This document shows positions 17,071 through 25,682 of a DNA stretch of 64,000 bases, one piece after another. Location of the stretch: NCBI GenBank assembly GCA_016191875.1, contig JACPVG010000005.1, forward strand, positions 1 through 64,000, in the 5' to 3' direction. Numbering within the stretch: position 1 is the stretch's first letter; each line of letters opens with the position of its first letter. The notes beneath the pieces are model-generated. The model was not told the origin of the DNA. It searched no databases and saw only the letters and a program-made list of their open reading frames with translations. The position numbers and the translations under genes are program-made. The DNA comes from Chloroflexota bacterium (GTDB lineage: Bacteria > Chloroflexota > Anaerolineae > Anaerolineales > UBA11579).

Positions 17071-18233
17071 TTCCTACTCCTCTGGGTGTCCTTGAAGCGC
17101 CCCTTGGCCGACTGCCGGCCGGGTCTTACGCCATTGTTGAGCAGTTCCTGGGCGATCATGCGCTCCACCTGCTCTTTTTCGTCGCGAGTTACCACCGCGA
17201 TCTCGTGCGCCCGGTGCAGCAGGTACGGGTACGAGATCGTCCCGGCGATCTGGCACTGGCGCGCCAGCACAGCCTGCAGCGTATCCAGCATGGCCGCATC
17301 CTGCGCCACCCAGGCCGGGATCTCGACCCGCACCAGCCAAGCAGCATCCGCTTTCATTGAAACATTCAAATAGAAGAAATGCAGCGCTAGCCCTTCCTTG
17401 TACTTGCTGGCAGTCTTGGATTGGATGCCAAACACCGCCGAGCGCTCGCCCGGCCCGAGGATGTTTTCCAGCAACCCCCGGTCGGTGACGCCGCGCAGCG
17501 GGCGCTCTTTGTCGGCGTCGCCCATCCGGCCCTCATCCAGCAGGGCGATCTCCAGCAGGCGCACCAGCAGGGCGCTGGCGGGTTTGTCCACATAGCCGGC
17601 AGTAATTGAATCCATCACCTGCAGGGCGCTCAGGGCTTCAAGGTATTCGTCGAACTTTCTGCTGTCCAGCACGGCCTCGTCGCGGCTCCACAGTTCGAGC
17701 GGGCCATCGGTGAGGGTCAGCACCGGCGCGGGCTGCCCGGCGGCCAGTTGGATCAGCACCTGGCGCTCGCGCAGGTCGCGGATGAGCGCCACCTGGGCTT
17801 CGGTCAGCAGGCCGTTGTCGGTGTAGATGTCCGGGTCGTAGAACAGGTCGCTCTTAATCTGCGTCGCAGGCGCATCCGTGTCGCCGATGTGGGTGAGAAT
17901 CGAGCCGACGTTGACCAGGCAATACTCGGTTTCGGCCTGGCGGTCGGGGTTGATCTGCGAGCCATCGGCGGCGATCAGCGTGGCCGCCGCGGGCGCGGCG
18001 GGCAGCGGCTGGGCGTGGTTCAGCGGCTCGCCTGTGGGGACGGCGCAGCGCAGGTTCTTGCTCACTGTTGCCGCCCGGCCCACTTTGTCGCGCAGGCCGT
18101 CCAGGTTTCCGGCGTGGTCCGCCAGCAGGCTACTGGCCTGCTCCTGCAGGGCGCGCAACCTTTGGGCGCGCGCCGGGGCGGTCTCTCCCAGTTTCTTTAC
18201 CTGTTCACATACCTGTTGGAAATCGAGCGACAT
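17067..18233 (-). CDS. nurA: NurA-domain nuclease
   Basis: The 388-residue protein has the NurA RNase-H-like core: LIAADGSQINPDR (first acidic residue), LTDGPLELW, and a late HRAHEIAVVTRDEK block. NurA is a 5'-3' exonuclease/ssDNA endonuclease fed by HerA. The ATG at 18233 gives a clean start; an upstream in-frame start would add 19 unrelated residues. The gene leads the NurA/HAS/(four-helix)/HerA operon. The pair is best known from archaea; in bacteria it occurs in a few phyla. Confidence 0.85.
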   Translation of the reverse strand: MSLDFQQVCEQVKKLGETAPARAQRLRALQEQASSLLADHAGNLDGLRDKVGRAATVSKNLRCAVPTGEPLNHAQPLPAAPAAATLIAADGSQINPDRQAETEYCLVNVGSILTHIGDTDAPATQIKSDLFYDPDIYTDNGLLTEAQVALIRDLRERQVLIQLAAGQPAPVLTLTDGPLELWSRDEAVLDSRKFDEYLEALSALQVMDSITAGYVDKPASALLVRLLEIALLDEGRMGDADKERPLRGVTDRGLLENILGPGERSAVFGIQSKTASKYKEGLALHFFYLNVSMKADAAWLVRVEIPAWVAQDAAMLDTLQAVLARQCQIAGTISYPYLLHRAHEIAVVTRDEKEQVERMIAQELLNNGVRPGRQSAKGRFKDTQRSRK

Positions 18234-18458
18234 GCAGAGCCTCAGAACATTTGTTTGATGTATTGTACATGCAAAAAGCGTGGTGGGCAAATCTTGAGGC
18301 AGGTCAACGAGGTAATCCGGGGATCACACAACTCTCCATTTAATCGGTTCTTTGCCTCGGCAACTCATTGACCCATTCCTCGATGTCCTGTTTGTTGGGG
18401 AACCAAATCGTTCCCGCCAGCGTTAATCATCGTGAACGCTTAGAATAGGAGCAATCGT

Positions 18459-18761
18459 ATGCGCCAACTCTTCACTCTGTGGCTGGCCGCCGTCCTGCTG
18501 GCCGCCTGCGTCGCCAGAACCAGCCAGCCCGAACCGCCCACGCCCACGCCATACTCTGGCGAGGTAAGTTGGGAGACGGCCCTCAGCCTCCTGCCCACCG
18601 GTCAGGTGACCCAGGTGGTACAGTTGCACAACCTCACCGTCACCCTGTACCTCGAAAACGGCTCGATTCTCGAGACTGTCGAACCGGAGATCGACGCCAT
18701 TTTCTTCGCCATCGAGCAGTGCGGCGCGCCCTGCGCGGATATCGCCATCGCGACCGAGTAA
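18459..18761 (+). CDS. Small lipoprotein of unknown function
   Basis: The 100-residue product has a lipoprotein signal (MRQLFTLWLAAVLLAAC, lipobox LAAC) and a compact mature domain with VVQLHNLTVTLYLENGSILETVEPEIDAIFFAIEQC. That domain loosely resembles the small periplasmic FtsH-type alpha/beta domain, but I cannot assign it. It lies 23 bases ahead of the SIMPL lipoprotein and is probably co-transcribed. It is probably membrane-anchored outside the cell. Confidence 0.75.
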   Translation: MRQLFTLWLAAVLLAACVARTSQPEPPTPTPYSGEVSWETALSLLPTGQVTQVVQLHNLTVTLYLENGSILETVEPEIDAIFFAIEQCGAPCADIAIATE

Positions 18762-18784
18762 CCCCACCCACCAAGGAGTATTGC

Positions 18785-19510
18785 ATGAAGACCCGAACCT
18801 TCGCCCTCATCCTCATCCCCCTGCTGGCGCTGGCCCTGGCGGCCTGCGCCTCCGGCGGCGGGCTGACGACCACCCCGGCCGAAACGCCGCGCACCATCAG
18901 CGTCAACGGCACGGGCGCCATCACCCTCACGCCGGACATGGCTACCATCCAGATCGGCGTGAACACCGAGAACGCCAGCGCCGAGCGCGCCGTGGCCCAG
19001 AACAACCAGCAGGCGGATGCCATCCGGGCCGCGCTGGATGGTTTTGGCATCGCCGCCGAAGACATCCAGACCAGCAACTTCAGCATCTACCCGCGCCAGG
19101 ACTACGACATCAACGGCCAGATCACCGGCGTTTCCTACGTCGTCCAGAACACCGTCACCGTCACCATCCGCGACCTGGAGAATTTTGGCCGTGTACTGGA
19201 TGCGGTAGTGCAGGCAGGCGCCAACAACATCTATGGCATCTCCTTCGATGTGGCCGACCGCGAAGCCGCCTACGCCCAGGCGCTGGAAGCCGCCATGCAG
19301 AACGCCCGCGCCCGCGCTGAGATCCTGGCCGCCGCCGGCGGCGTGACGTTGGGCGAAGTGCAGACCGTCAACGCCTATGTGGGCGGCGGCGGGGTCGTCC
19401 AGCCCTACGCCGAGGTGCGCGCCCTCGATGCTGCCGGCGGCGCGGTGCCGGTGGCCCCCGGCACGCTGGAGATCACTCTGGATGTGCAGGTAACCTTCGA
19501 AATCAAGTAA
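18785..19510 (+). CDS. SIMPL-domain (DUF541) lipoprotein
   Basis: The 241-residue product has a lipobox LAAC, then a SIMPL domain: TISVNGTGAITLTPDMATIQIGV, repeated central helices and a final LEITLDVQVTFEI strand. SIMPL proteins (the BP26/OMP28 group) are exported, oligomeric and of loosely defined function, often linked to oxidative stress. AAGGAG precedes the ATG. It is followed by a strong terminator. Confidence 0.9.
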   Translation: MKTRTFALILIPLLALALAACASGGGLTTTPAETPRTISVNGTGAITLTPDMATIQIGVNTENASAERAVAQNNQQADAIRAALDGFGIAAEDIQTSNFSIYPRQDYDINGQITGVSYVVQNTVTVTIRDLENFGRVLDAVVQAGANNIYGISFDVADREAAYAQALEAAMQNARARAEILAAAGGVTLGEVQTVNAYVGGGGVVQPYAEVRALDAAGGAVPVAPGTLEITLDVQVTFEIK

Positions 19511-19520
19511 TCGCACACGA

Positions 19521-19563
19521 AAGAGGCTCCCGATTCTGCAATGAATCGGGAGCCTCTTCATTT
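19521..19563 (+). terminator. Intrinsic terminator after the SIMPL gene
   Basis: AAGAGGCTCCCGATTC (19521-19536) pairs perfectly with GAATCGGGAGCCTCTT (19543-19558) around a six-base loop, followed by CATTT. The stem is long, the U tract weak. It closes the lipoprotein operon. Confidence 0.8.
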
Positions 19564-19670
19564 GTATGTAAACTGTCCTGTCACTACTTTTCCTGATTGG
19601 CATACACATGTAAGGGCGCAATGAGTTGCGAAGCAACTCCGCTGCGCCCTTTTCCCCCAGACAGCGGGCT

Positions 19671-20159
19671 TCAGCCCGCTGATTTCTTGCCCACCCCCAT
19701 CGCCCCGCAAACCGGCGGCTCCCAGCCCAGCGCGGCGTGTCCGGCCAGCAGGCGGTCATAGCCCGCGGCCACCTCGGGCGGCAGCGGGCTTGACCGGCGC
19801 GTGCCCATGTCGATGTGTACACCGACATATTCCAGCGTGGCCGCCAGCGCACCGTCGGTTTTCGCCATGAAATGCATGGCATGCAGCACCTTTTCTGAGC
19901 GCGCCAGCGCCCGTGAATACACCTTCACGCCATCGCCGGCCCGCACCTCGGCCAGGTGCCTCACGTGGCTTTCCAGCGCGAACGAACCGCAGCCGGAGCG
20001 GCGGTGGTAGTCCTCGCCGAAACCGAACAGGTCATAGAAGCCCCAGGTCGCCAGGTCGAAAAGGTGCGTATACCACATCACGTTCATGTGGTCGAGAAAA
20101 TCCAGGTATTCCGTGGGTATAACGGCTTGCGCCGTGACGGGCAGGTCGCTCAGGTTCAT
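19671..20159 (-). CDS. Hotdog-fold acyl-CoA thioesterase
   Basis: The 162-residue protein has the 4HBT-type signature YLDFLDHMNVMWYTHLFDLATW (Asp-His-Met catalytic region), the ALESHVRHLAEVRAGD strand and VGVHIDMGTRRS. It should hydrolyse an acyl-CoA thioester; the substrate is unknown. The ATG at 20159 lies six bases after TATAAT (20166-20171, minus strand), so the message is probably leaderless. A longer frame to 20288 has no support. Confidence 0.85.
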   Translation of the reverse strand: MNLSDLPVTAQAVIPTEYLDFLDHMNVMWYTHLFDLATWGFYDLFGFGEDYHRRSGCGSFALESHVRHLAEVRAGDGVKVYSRALARSEKVLHAMHFMAKTDGALAATLEYVGVHIDMGTRRSSPLPPEVAAGYDRLLAGHAALGWEPPVCGAMGVGKKSAG

Positions 20160-20171
20160 GCCGCGATTATA

Positions 20172-20440
20172 GCCGCACCGTCTGCCCGGCCCGGGGAACG
20201 GCTGAGAACGCTGGCCATTGGGTTGGCAGACATCGGCTATCCCAAGGCAACCTCCCGGGATGGGCAGAATCAAACGATGGGAAGGCAACCTCCGGGAGGT
20301 CTGTTGGCTGGCAGAGGTGGCGAATACGGTAAGGAAGACAAGAGCCCGCTTTGCTATCCTAAACGAGCCGCCGAATTACAAATCCAGTGTAAAATCAATA
20401 CGTGACTTGCAGATTTGTTAGGTGCAAAACCGCGCGATAC
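20172..20440. repeat. Intergenic region with repeat family C
   Basis: Two short palindromic units lie at 20249-20260 (AACCTCCCGGGA) and 20287-20300 (AACCTCCGGGAGGT). Matching units occur at 24877-24891 and 24921-24935. No gene is seen in this stretch. The pairs appear to bracket 30-40 bases each, like a small mobile palindromic element. Confidence 0.55.
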
Positions 20441-20466
20441 GTTGTATCATCAGGTTGTATCATCAG
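20441..20466 (+). repeat. 13-base tandem repeat upstream of a small protein
   Basis: GTTGTATCATCAG occurs twice in tandem (20441-20453, 20454-20466) and a third partial copy (GTTGTAG) follows. It lies about 30 bases before the small gene at 20500, where a promoter or operator would be expected. Confidence 0.6.
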
Positions 20467-20499
20467 GTTGTAGTCTGGATTGGACAAGGAGAAGGGATC

Positions 20500-20604
20500 A
20501 TGAGGAAATTACGCGGCTATCTACTGCAATTGCTCATATTTGCGCTGGTGATCTGGCCCATCATCAAGCCGATCATCCAGCCGTTGGTTTCCTGGGCCGG
20601 ATAG
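20500..20604 (+). CDS. 34-residue single-span membrane protein
   Basis: AAGGAGAAGGG ends four bases before an ATG that opens a 34-codon frame: a basic N terminus (MRKLRGY), one strong hydrophobic helix (LLQLLIFALVIWPIIKPIIQPL) and a stop. It is unlike background ORFs because it has a good ribosome site and an entirely membrane-like composition. It lies 53 bases ahead of a diguanylate cyclase gene. No family is recognised. Confidence 0.6.
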   Translation: MRKLRGYLLQLLIFALVIWPIIKPIIQPLVSWAG

Positions 20605-20657
20605 GTCTTACTCGCCGCTTCTGACAACCAGATAACCTGTTCCCTGGAGCGGGATCT

Positions 20658-21959
20658 TTGTCATCAAAGCCAAGGATATACATTGGTCTTGTAATCCTAT
20701 CCGGCGCGGTTTTACTTGGAACCTACATACTTGGTGATCAAGCGGCAATCCTGAATCAACTCGGGTTGCTGCTTTTTCTTTGCGCCCTCGGCTCGATTGG
20801 GCTTATCTTCAACGTCTATGGTTTCACGGAGCACTCCCACTTCAACATCAGTTTCCTGGCGTATAGTTTTGCCCTGTTTAACCTGGGGGTAGGCGCGGCG
20901 GGTCTCATCATCCTGGTCTCCCATCTGGTTGAGTGGCCGTTTGGCAAGTACAAGTTTAAGGTGCAGTCCTTCAACATCGGCCAGTACGTGCTATCGCTGG
21001 GGGCGAGCGCGGTTGTTTTCGCGCTGTCCGGTCAGCAGTTGCCTTTGGTTGAGCCAATCTCTTTTGGACTGATCAACGTCATCATCCTCTCTCTGGTTGT
21101 GTTTGTCCTTGCCAACCACGTATTCGTGGGGACTGTGATTCGCCTGACTTCCGGAGAGTCGTTCAAAGAGTCCGGCATCCTGAGCTGGTTCCCCCTGGTG
21201 CTCGACTTCACCTTCCTGACCCTGGGCCTGATCGCCGCCATGCTCTGGATCGTCAACCCGTTCCTGAGCCTTCTGGCGCTTGTCCCCGTGTATCTGATGT
21301 ATTCCACACTGCGAGTCCCGGCGCTGGAGCGCGCCTCCGAAGTCGATCAGAAAACCGGGCTGTTCAATGCCGCCTATTTCGCGTCGGCGATGCAGGCTGA
21401 GATTTCCAGGGCCAAACGTTTCCAGCATCCCATCAGCATCGTGATGGCGGATATGGATTTGCTGAGAAACATCAACAACTCCTACGGCCATCTGGCCGGC
21501 GACCAGGTGCTCGTCGCGGTGTCGGGGATTTTGCGGGCGAATTTCCGCGAGTATGATGTCGTCGCCCGGTTTGGCGGGGAAGAGTTCTCCATCATGATGC
21601 CTGAAACGGACGCCGCAGTGGCTTTTGAGCGAATTGAAAAAGTGAGAAAGCAGATCGAGGAGCACGAGATTTCCCTGAAGAATTATCCGGAACCCATCCA
21701 CGTTTCGCTCAGTTTCGGGATTGCCAGCAAACAGGCTGACGAACTGGATGCCATGGATCTTATCCATCATGCGGATATCGCCCTGTATCTGGCAAAATTA
21801 TCCGGTCGTAACCGCACAATCATGTACGGCAGCCAGGAGTACGACTCGCTGGTCAAGGAATTTGCGCTGAGCGATTCATTCCCCAAACCCGCCAGCATCG
21901 AAGAACGGATTGGGAAACCCGCCGCTGCCAGGGCCGCAACAACCCGCCGCGAGAATTGA
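20658..21959 (+). CDS. Membrane-bound diguanylate cyclase (GGDEF)
   Basis: The 433-residue protein has about seven membrane spans in its first 210 residues, then a GGDEF domain with active site GGEEF (RFGGEEFSIMMPE) and an upstream RxxD I-site (REYD, five residues before GGEEF). It can thus make cyclic di-GMP and should be product-inhibited. It starts with TTG behind GGAGCGGG. The membrane part probably senses an unknown signal. No EAL or PilZ gene is in the window. Confidence 0.92.
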   Translation: MSSKPRIYIGLVILSGAVLLGTYILGDQAAILNQLGLLLFLCALGSIGLIFNVYGFTEHSHFNISFLAYSFALFNLGVGAAGLIILVSHLVEWPFGKYKFKVQSFNIGQYVLSLGASAVVFALSGQQLPLVEPISFGLINVIILSLVVFVLANHVFVGTVIRLTSGESFKESGILSWFPLVLDFTFLTLGLIAAMLWIVNPFLSLLALVPVYLMYSTLRVPALERASEVDQKTGLFNAAYFASAMQAEISRAKRFQHPISIVMADMDLLRNINNSYGHLAGDQVLVAVSGILRANFREYDVVARFGGEEFSIMMPETDAAVAFERIEKVRKQIEEHEISLKNYPEPIHVSLSFGIASKQADELDAMDLIHHADIALYLAKLSGRNRTIMYGSQEYDSLVKEFALSDSFPKPASIEERIGKPAAARAATTRREN

Positions 21960-22049
21960 CCCGATTCCGCCGGGGCAGTTCAGGGATGCAAGGCGTCCAG
22001 CCGGCCGCACGGGGGAATGGAAGCCGCCCGCCGCAGTACAATCCAGGTG

Positions 22050-23174
22050 ATGACCCTTGATTTCTCCGCCCCCGACCCGGCCGCGGCCGGCCTGGCGCCC
22101 GAAGGCGCGGCTCGCATCCGCCAGGTCTTCGAGCGCCAGTACGCCCAAGGGCTGATGCCCGCCGCCCAGCTGGTGGTGCTGCGCCGCGGCCGCCTCGCAG
22201 TGGATCTCGCCATCGGGGCCGCCCGCAGCAAGCCCGTCACCCCCGAAACGCCGTTCCTGGTCTTCTCGTGCTCCAAGGCCTTCACCGGCATCTGCGTCCA
22301 CAAACTCATCGAAGAGGGGCAAGTGAGCCTCGACGCCCGCGTGGCGGACTATTGGCCCGAGTACGGCTGCCGCGGCAAGGAGGCCACCATCATCCGCCAG
22401 GTCTTCCTGCACCTGGCGGGCATCCCCGGCCGTGACCTCTATCGCCAGTTGCCGCTCTGGCCGTTCTGGGGCGCGGCCACCCGCCACGTAGCGCGCCTGC
22501 ACCCGGAGACGCCCCCCGGCGCGCAGATGGCCTATCATCTCGTTAATTACGGCTGGATATTGGGCGAAGTTGTGCGCCGCGTCACCGGGCAGAAGATTGA
22601 CCGCTACTTGCACGAGAACTTCCTCGCCCCGCTCGGTCTGCGCCGCACGTGGTTCCGCCTGCCACGCCGCGAACTGCGCCACACCCCTCCCACCTCCGCA
22701 GCCTGCGCCGACCAGAAGCACCTGCCCGCTTTCTACAACCTCCCCGCCATCCGCCGCGCCCTTGTCCCGGCCGCCAGCCTGCACAGCACCGCCCGCGACC
22801 TCGCCGTCTTCTATCAGATGCTTCTGCAGGGCGGCGAGTACCGCGGTCATCGCTACCTGATGCAGGAGACCATCGCCGCCGCCACCACCCTGGGCTATGA
22901 AGGCTACGACGCCATGTTCGACCGCCAGGTGCGCTTCGCTTACGGCTTCCACCTCGGCGGCCTGCAGCCCGCCCCCGGCGACCCCGGCCCCTCGATGGGC
23001 CACGGCAGCAGCATCCGCACCTTCGGCCACTTCGGCAACCGCACCTGCATGGCCTGGGCCGACCCGGAGGCCGAACTCGTCGTGGCCTTCACCACCAGCC
23101 GCCTGCTCGCCAACCGCCCCAACCGTGCCCGTTGGACCGAACTCAGCAACGCCGTCTGGGACGCGCTGGCCTGA
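22050..23174 (+). CDS. Beta-lactamase/DD-peptidase-family serine hydrolase (esterase)
   Basis: The 374-residue protein has the class C-type SxxK motif (FSCSKAFTG), the Tyr-containing YHLVNYGW motif, and a C-terminal HGSSIRTFGHFG segment in place of KTG. The architecture matches carboxylesterase/beta-lactamase family VIII enzymes. There is no signal peptide, so it probably acts inside the cell as an esterase. An in-frame ATG at 22017 would add eleven residues. Confidence 0.87.
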   Translation: MTLDFSAPDPAAAGLAPEGAARIRQVFERQYAQGLMPAAQLVVLRRGRLAVDLAIGAARSKPVTPETPFLVFSCSKAFTGICVHKLIEEGQVSLDARVADYWPEYGCRGKEATIIRQVFLHLAGIPGRDLYRQLPLWPFWGAATRHVARLHPETPPGAQMAYHLVNYGWILGEVVRRVTGQKIDRYLHENFLAPLGLRRTWFRLPRRELRHTPPTSAACADQKHLPAFYNLPAIRRALVPAASLHSTARDLAVFYQMLLQGGEYRGHRYLMQETIAAATTLGYEGYDAMFDRQVRFAYGFHLGGLQPAPGDPGPSMGHGSSIRTFGHFGNRTCMAWADPEAELVVAFTTSRLLANRPNRARWTELSNAVWDALA

Positions 23175-23181
23175 GCCCACT

Positions 23182-23209
23182 TTGACTTTGCCTGTGCGCT
23201 CGCTATAAT
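23182..23209 (+). promoter_or_regulatory. Sigma-70-type promoter
   Basis: TTGACT (23182-23187) and TATAAT (23204-23209) are separated by 16 bases. They lie 53 bases ahead of the lipoprotein gene at 23262, which has GGAGGG six bases upstream of its ATG. Confidence 0.75.
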
Positions 23210-23261
23210 CAAGATATCTACCGCGGCCTGCGACTATCGATTCAGCACCAGGGAGGGTACC

Positions 23262-24677
23262 ATGCGTCTTCGCGCCGTTCATCTGATTCTCCTGCCGTCC
23301 CTCCTTCTGGGGGCCTGCGCCGCCGGCCCGGAGGCGGTTGGCGAGTACCCCGAGTATTCCGACGATTACGAAACCTATTCTGACGAGTACGCCGAAGACC
23401 CCGATGGCGCAGGCGACTCCGCCGCGCCCGGCCTCATCACCCAGCCGGCGCTCTCGATCACCCCGCCGCCCGGCGCTACGGTCGCCGATATCCCGCTCAT
23501 CCAGCCCGGTGACATCACCTACCTCGGCGCGTTCCGCCTGCCGGACGATTTCGACTACGAACGCGGCTGGTACTACGGCGGCAGCGCCCTGGCTTTCTTC
23601 CCTGAGGGCGACCCCGGCGGCGGGACGGATGGCTTCCCCGGCTCCCTGTTCGGCACCGGCCACGACTGGAACCAGTACATCGCCGAGGTCACGATCCCTG
23701 CGCCGGTCATCTCGGCCAGCCACGATCTGGCCGACCTTCCCATTGGCGAGTTCATTCAGCCCTTCACCGACGTGCGCTCGCAGGCCTTCCCCGAGACCAC
23801 CTACTGGGAATTGCCGCGCGCCGGTCTTGCCTACCTCCCGGCGCAGGCCGGGCAGGACGGCGGCAAACTGTATTTCGCCTGGGGGCAGCACTATCAGGAG
23901 GAAGGTCCCTACACCACTCATGGCTGGATCAGCACCGACCTGACCGACCTGGCGCTGGCCGGTCCCTGGTATATCGGCGGCATCTCCCCCTACGCCCTCA
24001 ACGACTACATCTTCGATATCCCGGCCGTCTGGGCTCAACAATATGCGCCCGGCCTGCTCCTGGCCACCGGCCGTTACCGCGATGGAGGCTGGGGCGGCCA
24101 GGGGCCTTCGCTGTATGCCTTCGGCCCGTGGCTTTCCGGCAGCCCGCCGGAAAAAGACGCCCAGCTGCCTGCCCTGGGCCTCATCCAATACGGTACATCG
24201 CTTGAGGAGAGCCCGCTCACGCTGGAGGATTACCACCACTCCGACGAGTGGGCTGGCGGCGCCTGGCTCACCCTGGGCGATGCACAGGCGGTTATCTTCG
24301 CCGGGACGAAGGGCGTGGGCGAGTACTGGTATGGCTTTGGCAACGGCGTGGTCTGGCCGGACGAAGAGCCCTTCCCCGAGATTCCCGCTCCGCCCTACGA
24401 TGTGCGCGGTTGGTGGTCGGACTCCTTCGTAGCGCAGCTCATCTTCTACGACCCGGCCGACCTCGCCGCGGTTGCCCTCGGCATGCTCGCGCCGCACGAG
24501 CCCCAGCCCTACGCGGTCCTCGACCTCGACCGTTATCTCTTCAGCCTGACGGACCCGCAGCAGAAGTATCGCATCAGCGCGGTGGCGTACGACCGCGCCA
24601 ACAACCTGCTCTACATTGCCGAGCCGCTGGCCGACGAAGACAAGCCCATCATCCACGTCTTCCGCATCGGCGGCTGA
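23262..24677 (+). CDS. Large lipoprotein, probably beta-propeller-like, unknown function
   Basis: The 471-residue product has a lipoprotein signal with lipobox LGAC, an acidic Tyr/Asp/Glu-rich linker (about residues 25-55), and a mature domain rich in Trp, Tyr and Gly blocks such as ITYLGAFRLP, GLAYLPAQ, KLYFAWGQHYQ and NNLLYIAEP. The composition and spaced strands suggest a propeller, but no named family is recognised. It is secreted and lipid-anchored, monocistronic, with its own promoter. Confidence 0.8.
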   Translation: MRLRAVHLILLPSLLLGACAAGPEAVGEYPEYSDDYETYSDEYAEDPDGAGDSAAPGLITQPALSITPPPGATVADIPLIQPGDITYLGAFRLPDDFDYERGWYYGGSALAFFPEGDPGGGTDGFPGSLFGTGHDWNQYIAEVTIPAPVISASHDLADLPIGEFIQPFTDVRSQAFPETTYWELPRAGLAYLPAQAGQDGGKLYFAWGQHYQEEGPYTTHGWISTDLTDLALAGPWYIGGISPYALNDYIFDIPAVWAQQYAPGLLLATGRYRDGGWGGQGPSLYAFGPWLSGSPPEKDAQLPALGLIQYGTSLEESPLTLEDYHHSDEWAGGAWLTLGDAQAVIFAGTKGVGEYWYGFGNGVVWPDEEPFPEIPAPPYDVRGWWSDSFVAQLIFYDPADLAAVALGMLAPHEPQPYAVLDLDRYLFSLTDPQQKYRISAVAYDRANNLLYIAEPLADEDKPIIHVFRIGG

Positions 24678-24876
24678 CCTGCCCGTATTCAACGGAGTAC
24701 TTTGCTCGCGCGCGCTGGCGGCGGGGCTATAATATCCGGGCTGGGCTTTGGCCTCAAACAGCCCACCGCTTTATGCTGAACGCCGCATCGGCATCCAGCC
24801 GGACGACCCGGTAGACCTGCGCCTCCAGAAATCCGGGCTTGATGCCGGATGTGGTCGCGTGGTCGGGCCGCGCTGA

Positions 24877-24935
24877 AACCTCCCGGAGGTTGACTGACAT
24901 TCACTCGCTTTTGCCAGTCCAACCTCCGGGAGGTT
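24877..24935. repeat. Repeat family C, paired palindromes
   Basis: AACCTCCCGGAGGTT (24877-24891) and AACCTCCGGGAGGTT (24921-24935) bracket 29 bases. Each is itself a palindrome. The same units occur at 20249-20300. They lie in a 300-base gap (24678-24976) that holds no gene. Confidence 0.6.
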
Positions 24936-24976
24936 GATTCAAGCTTACTGAATTGGGAAAATCTCTGGACGGCCGG

Positions 24977-25324
24977 CTACAGGTCCGCGCCGCAGTGCGG
25001 GCAGTGCTTCCAGCCCGGCTGCACGCCCCGCCCGCAGGAAGGGCAGGTCGCGGCCGCGCCGCCGCCGCCACCGCTGCCGCTCAGGGTGCGCACCAGCCAG
25101 ACGATGCCCGCCACCGTCAGCGCGAAAAAACCGATGGGTATGATCCACATGAAGAGCATCCCGAAACCTCCCAGGGGGCTGAAGCCCCAGCCGCCCATCA
25201 TCCCCGGCCCCATCATCCCCCAGCCGGTTGTCCCGCCCCGGCTGCCCAGGCTCACCCCCACCTGGAGCACAACCAGCGCAAGGACGATAAAAACCGCCAC
25301 GGCAATCCAATTCGTTCTGTTCAT
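24977..25324 (-). CDS. Membrane protein with C-terminal zinc ribbon
   Basis: The 115-residue protein has two membrane spans (IAVAVFIVLALVVLQVGV and MLFMWIIPIGFFALTVAGIVWLV) joined by a Gly/Met-rich loop, then a zinc ribbon CPSC-x11-CPHCGADL. The loop (GWGMMGPGMMGGWG) is Met-rich and could bind copper, but this is speculation. AGGAG precedes the ATG at 25324, which overlaps the previous gene by four bases (ATGA), so the two are coupled. Confidence 0.82.
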   Translation of the reverse strand: MNRTNWIAVAVFIVLALVVLQVGVSLGSRGGTTGWGMMGPGMMGGWGFSPLGGFGMLFMWIIPIGFFALTVAGIVWLVRTLSGSGGGGGAAATCPSCGRGVQPGWKHCPHCGADL

Positions 25325-25581
25325 GAGTTGCTCCTGTTCATCGTGTTCAGTGGCGCGCCGCAGTAGGCGCACGCTTTCCAGGCGGCTTCCACCGGCTGCC
25401 CGCAGGATGCACAGGCGGCTTCGTCCAGCCGCATTCCGCAGCCGGGGCAGAAGCCAAACCCCGCCCGCAGCGAAAACCCGCAGTGGGGGCAGGTCCGTTC
25501 GGCCGCCGCCGCGCCTGCCGGAGCAGTCTGGGGATGGGCCTCATGGTTCATCGTCGCGTGCATCAACATACATCCACACAT
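25321..25581 (-). CDS. Double zinc-ribbon protein
   Basis: The 86-residue protein starts at an ATG behind AAAGGAGTAACT. After a short Cys/Met/His-rich head (MCGCMLMHATMNHEAH) come two zinc ribbons built from CPHC/CPGC and CASC/CAYC. Its stop overlaps the start of the membrane zinc-ribbon gene. The Cys/Met/His head looks like a metal-binding motif. Probably an adaptor in a small two-gene metal-related operon; function unassigned. Confidence 0.75.
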   Translation of the reverse strand: MCGCMLMHATMNHEAHPQTAPAGAAAAERTCPHCGFSLRAGFGFCPGCGMRLDEAACASCGQPVEAAWKACAYCGAPLNTMNRSNS

Positions 25582-25682
25582 AGTTACTCCTTTCATCGGA
25601 GACCATCTTCACCCTGATTGTCCCCTACGCCTGCAAAGCGAGAGTGAAGCATTTGTAAAGAAAGGGTAAAGGCGCCGCGCAT

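Noticed and set aside
18359-18420. Minus-strand fragment encoding AGTIWFPNKQDIEEWVNELP
   Set aside because: It looks protein-like but has no start codon or ribosome site and only about 25 codons; possibly a relic, not enough to annotate.
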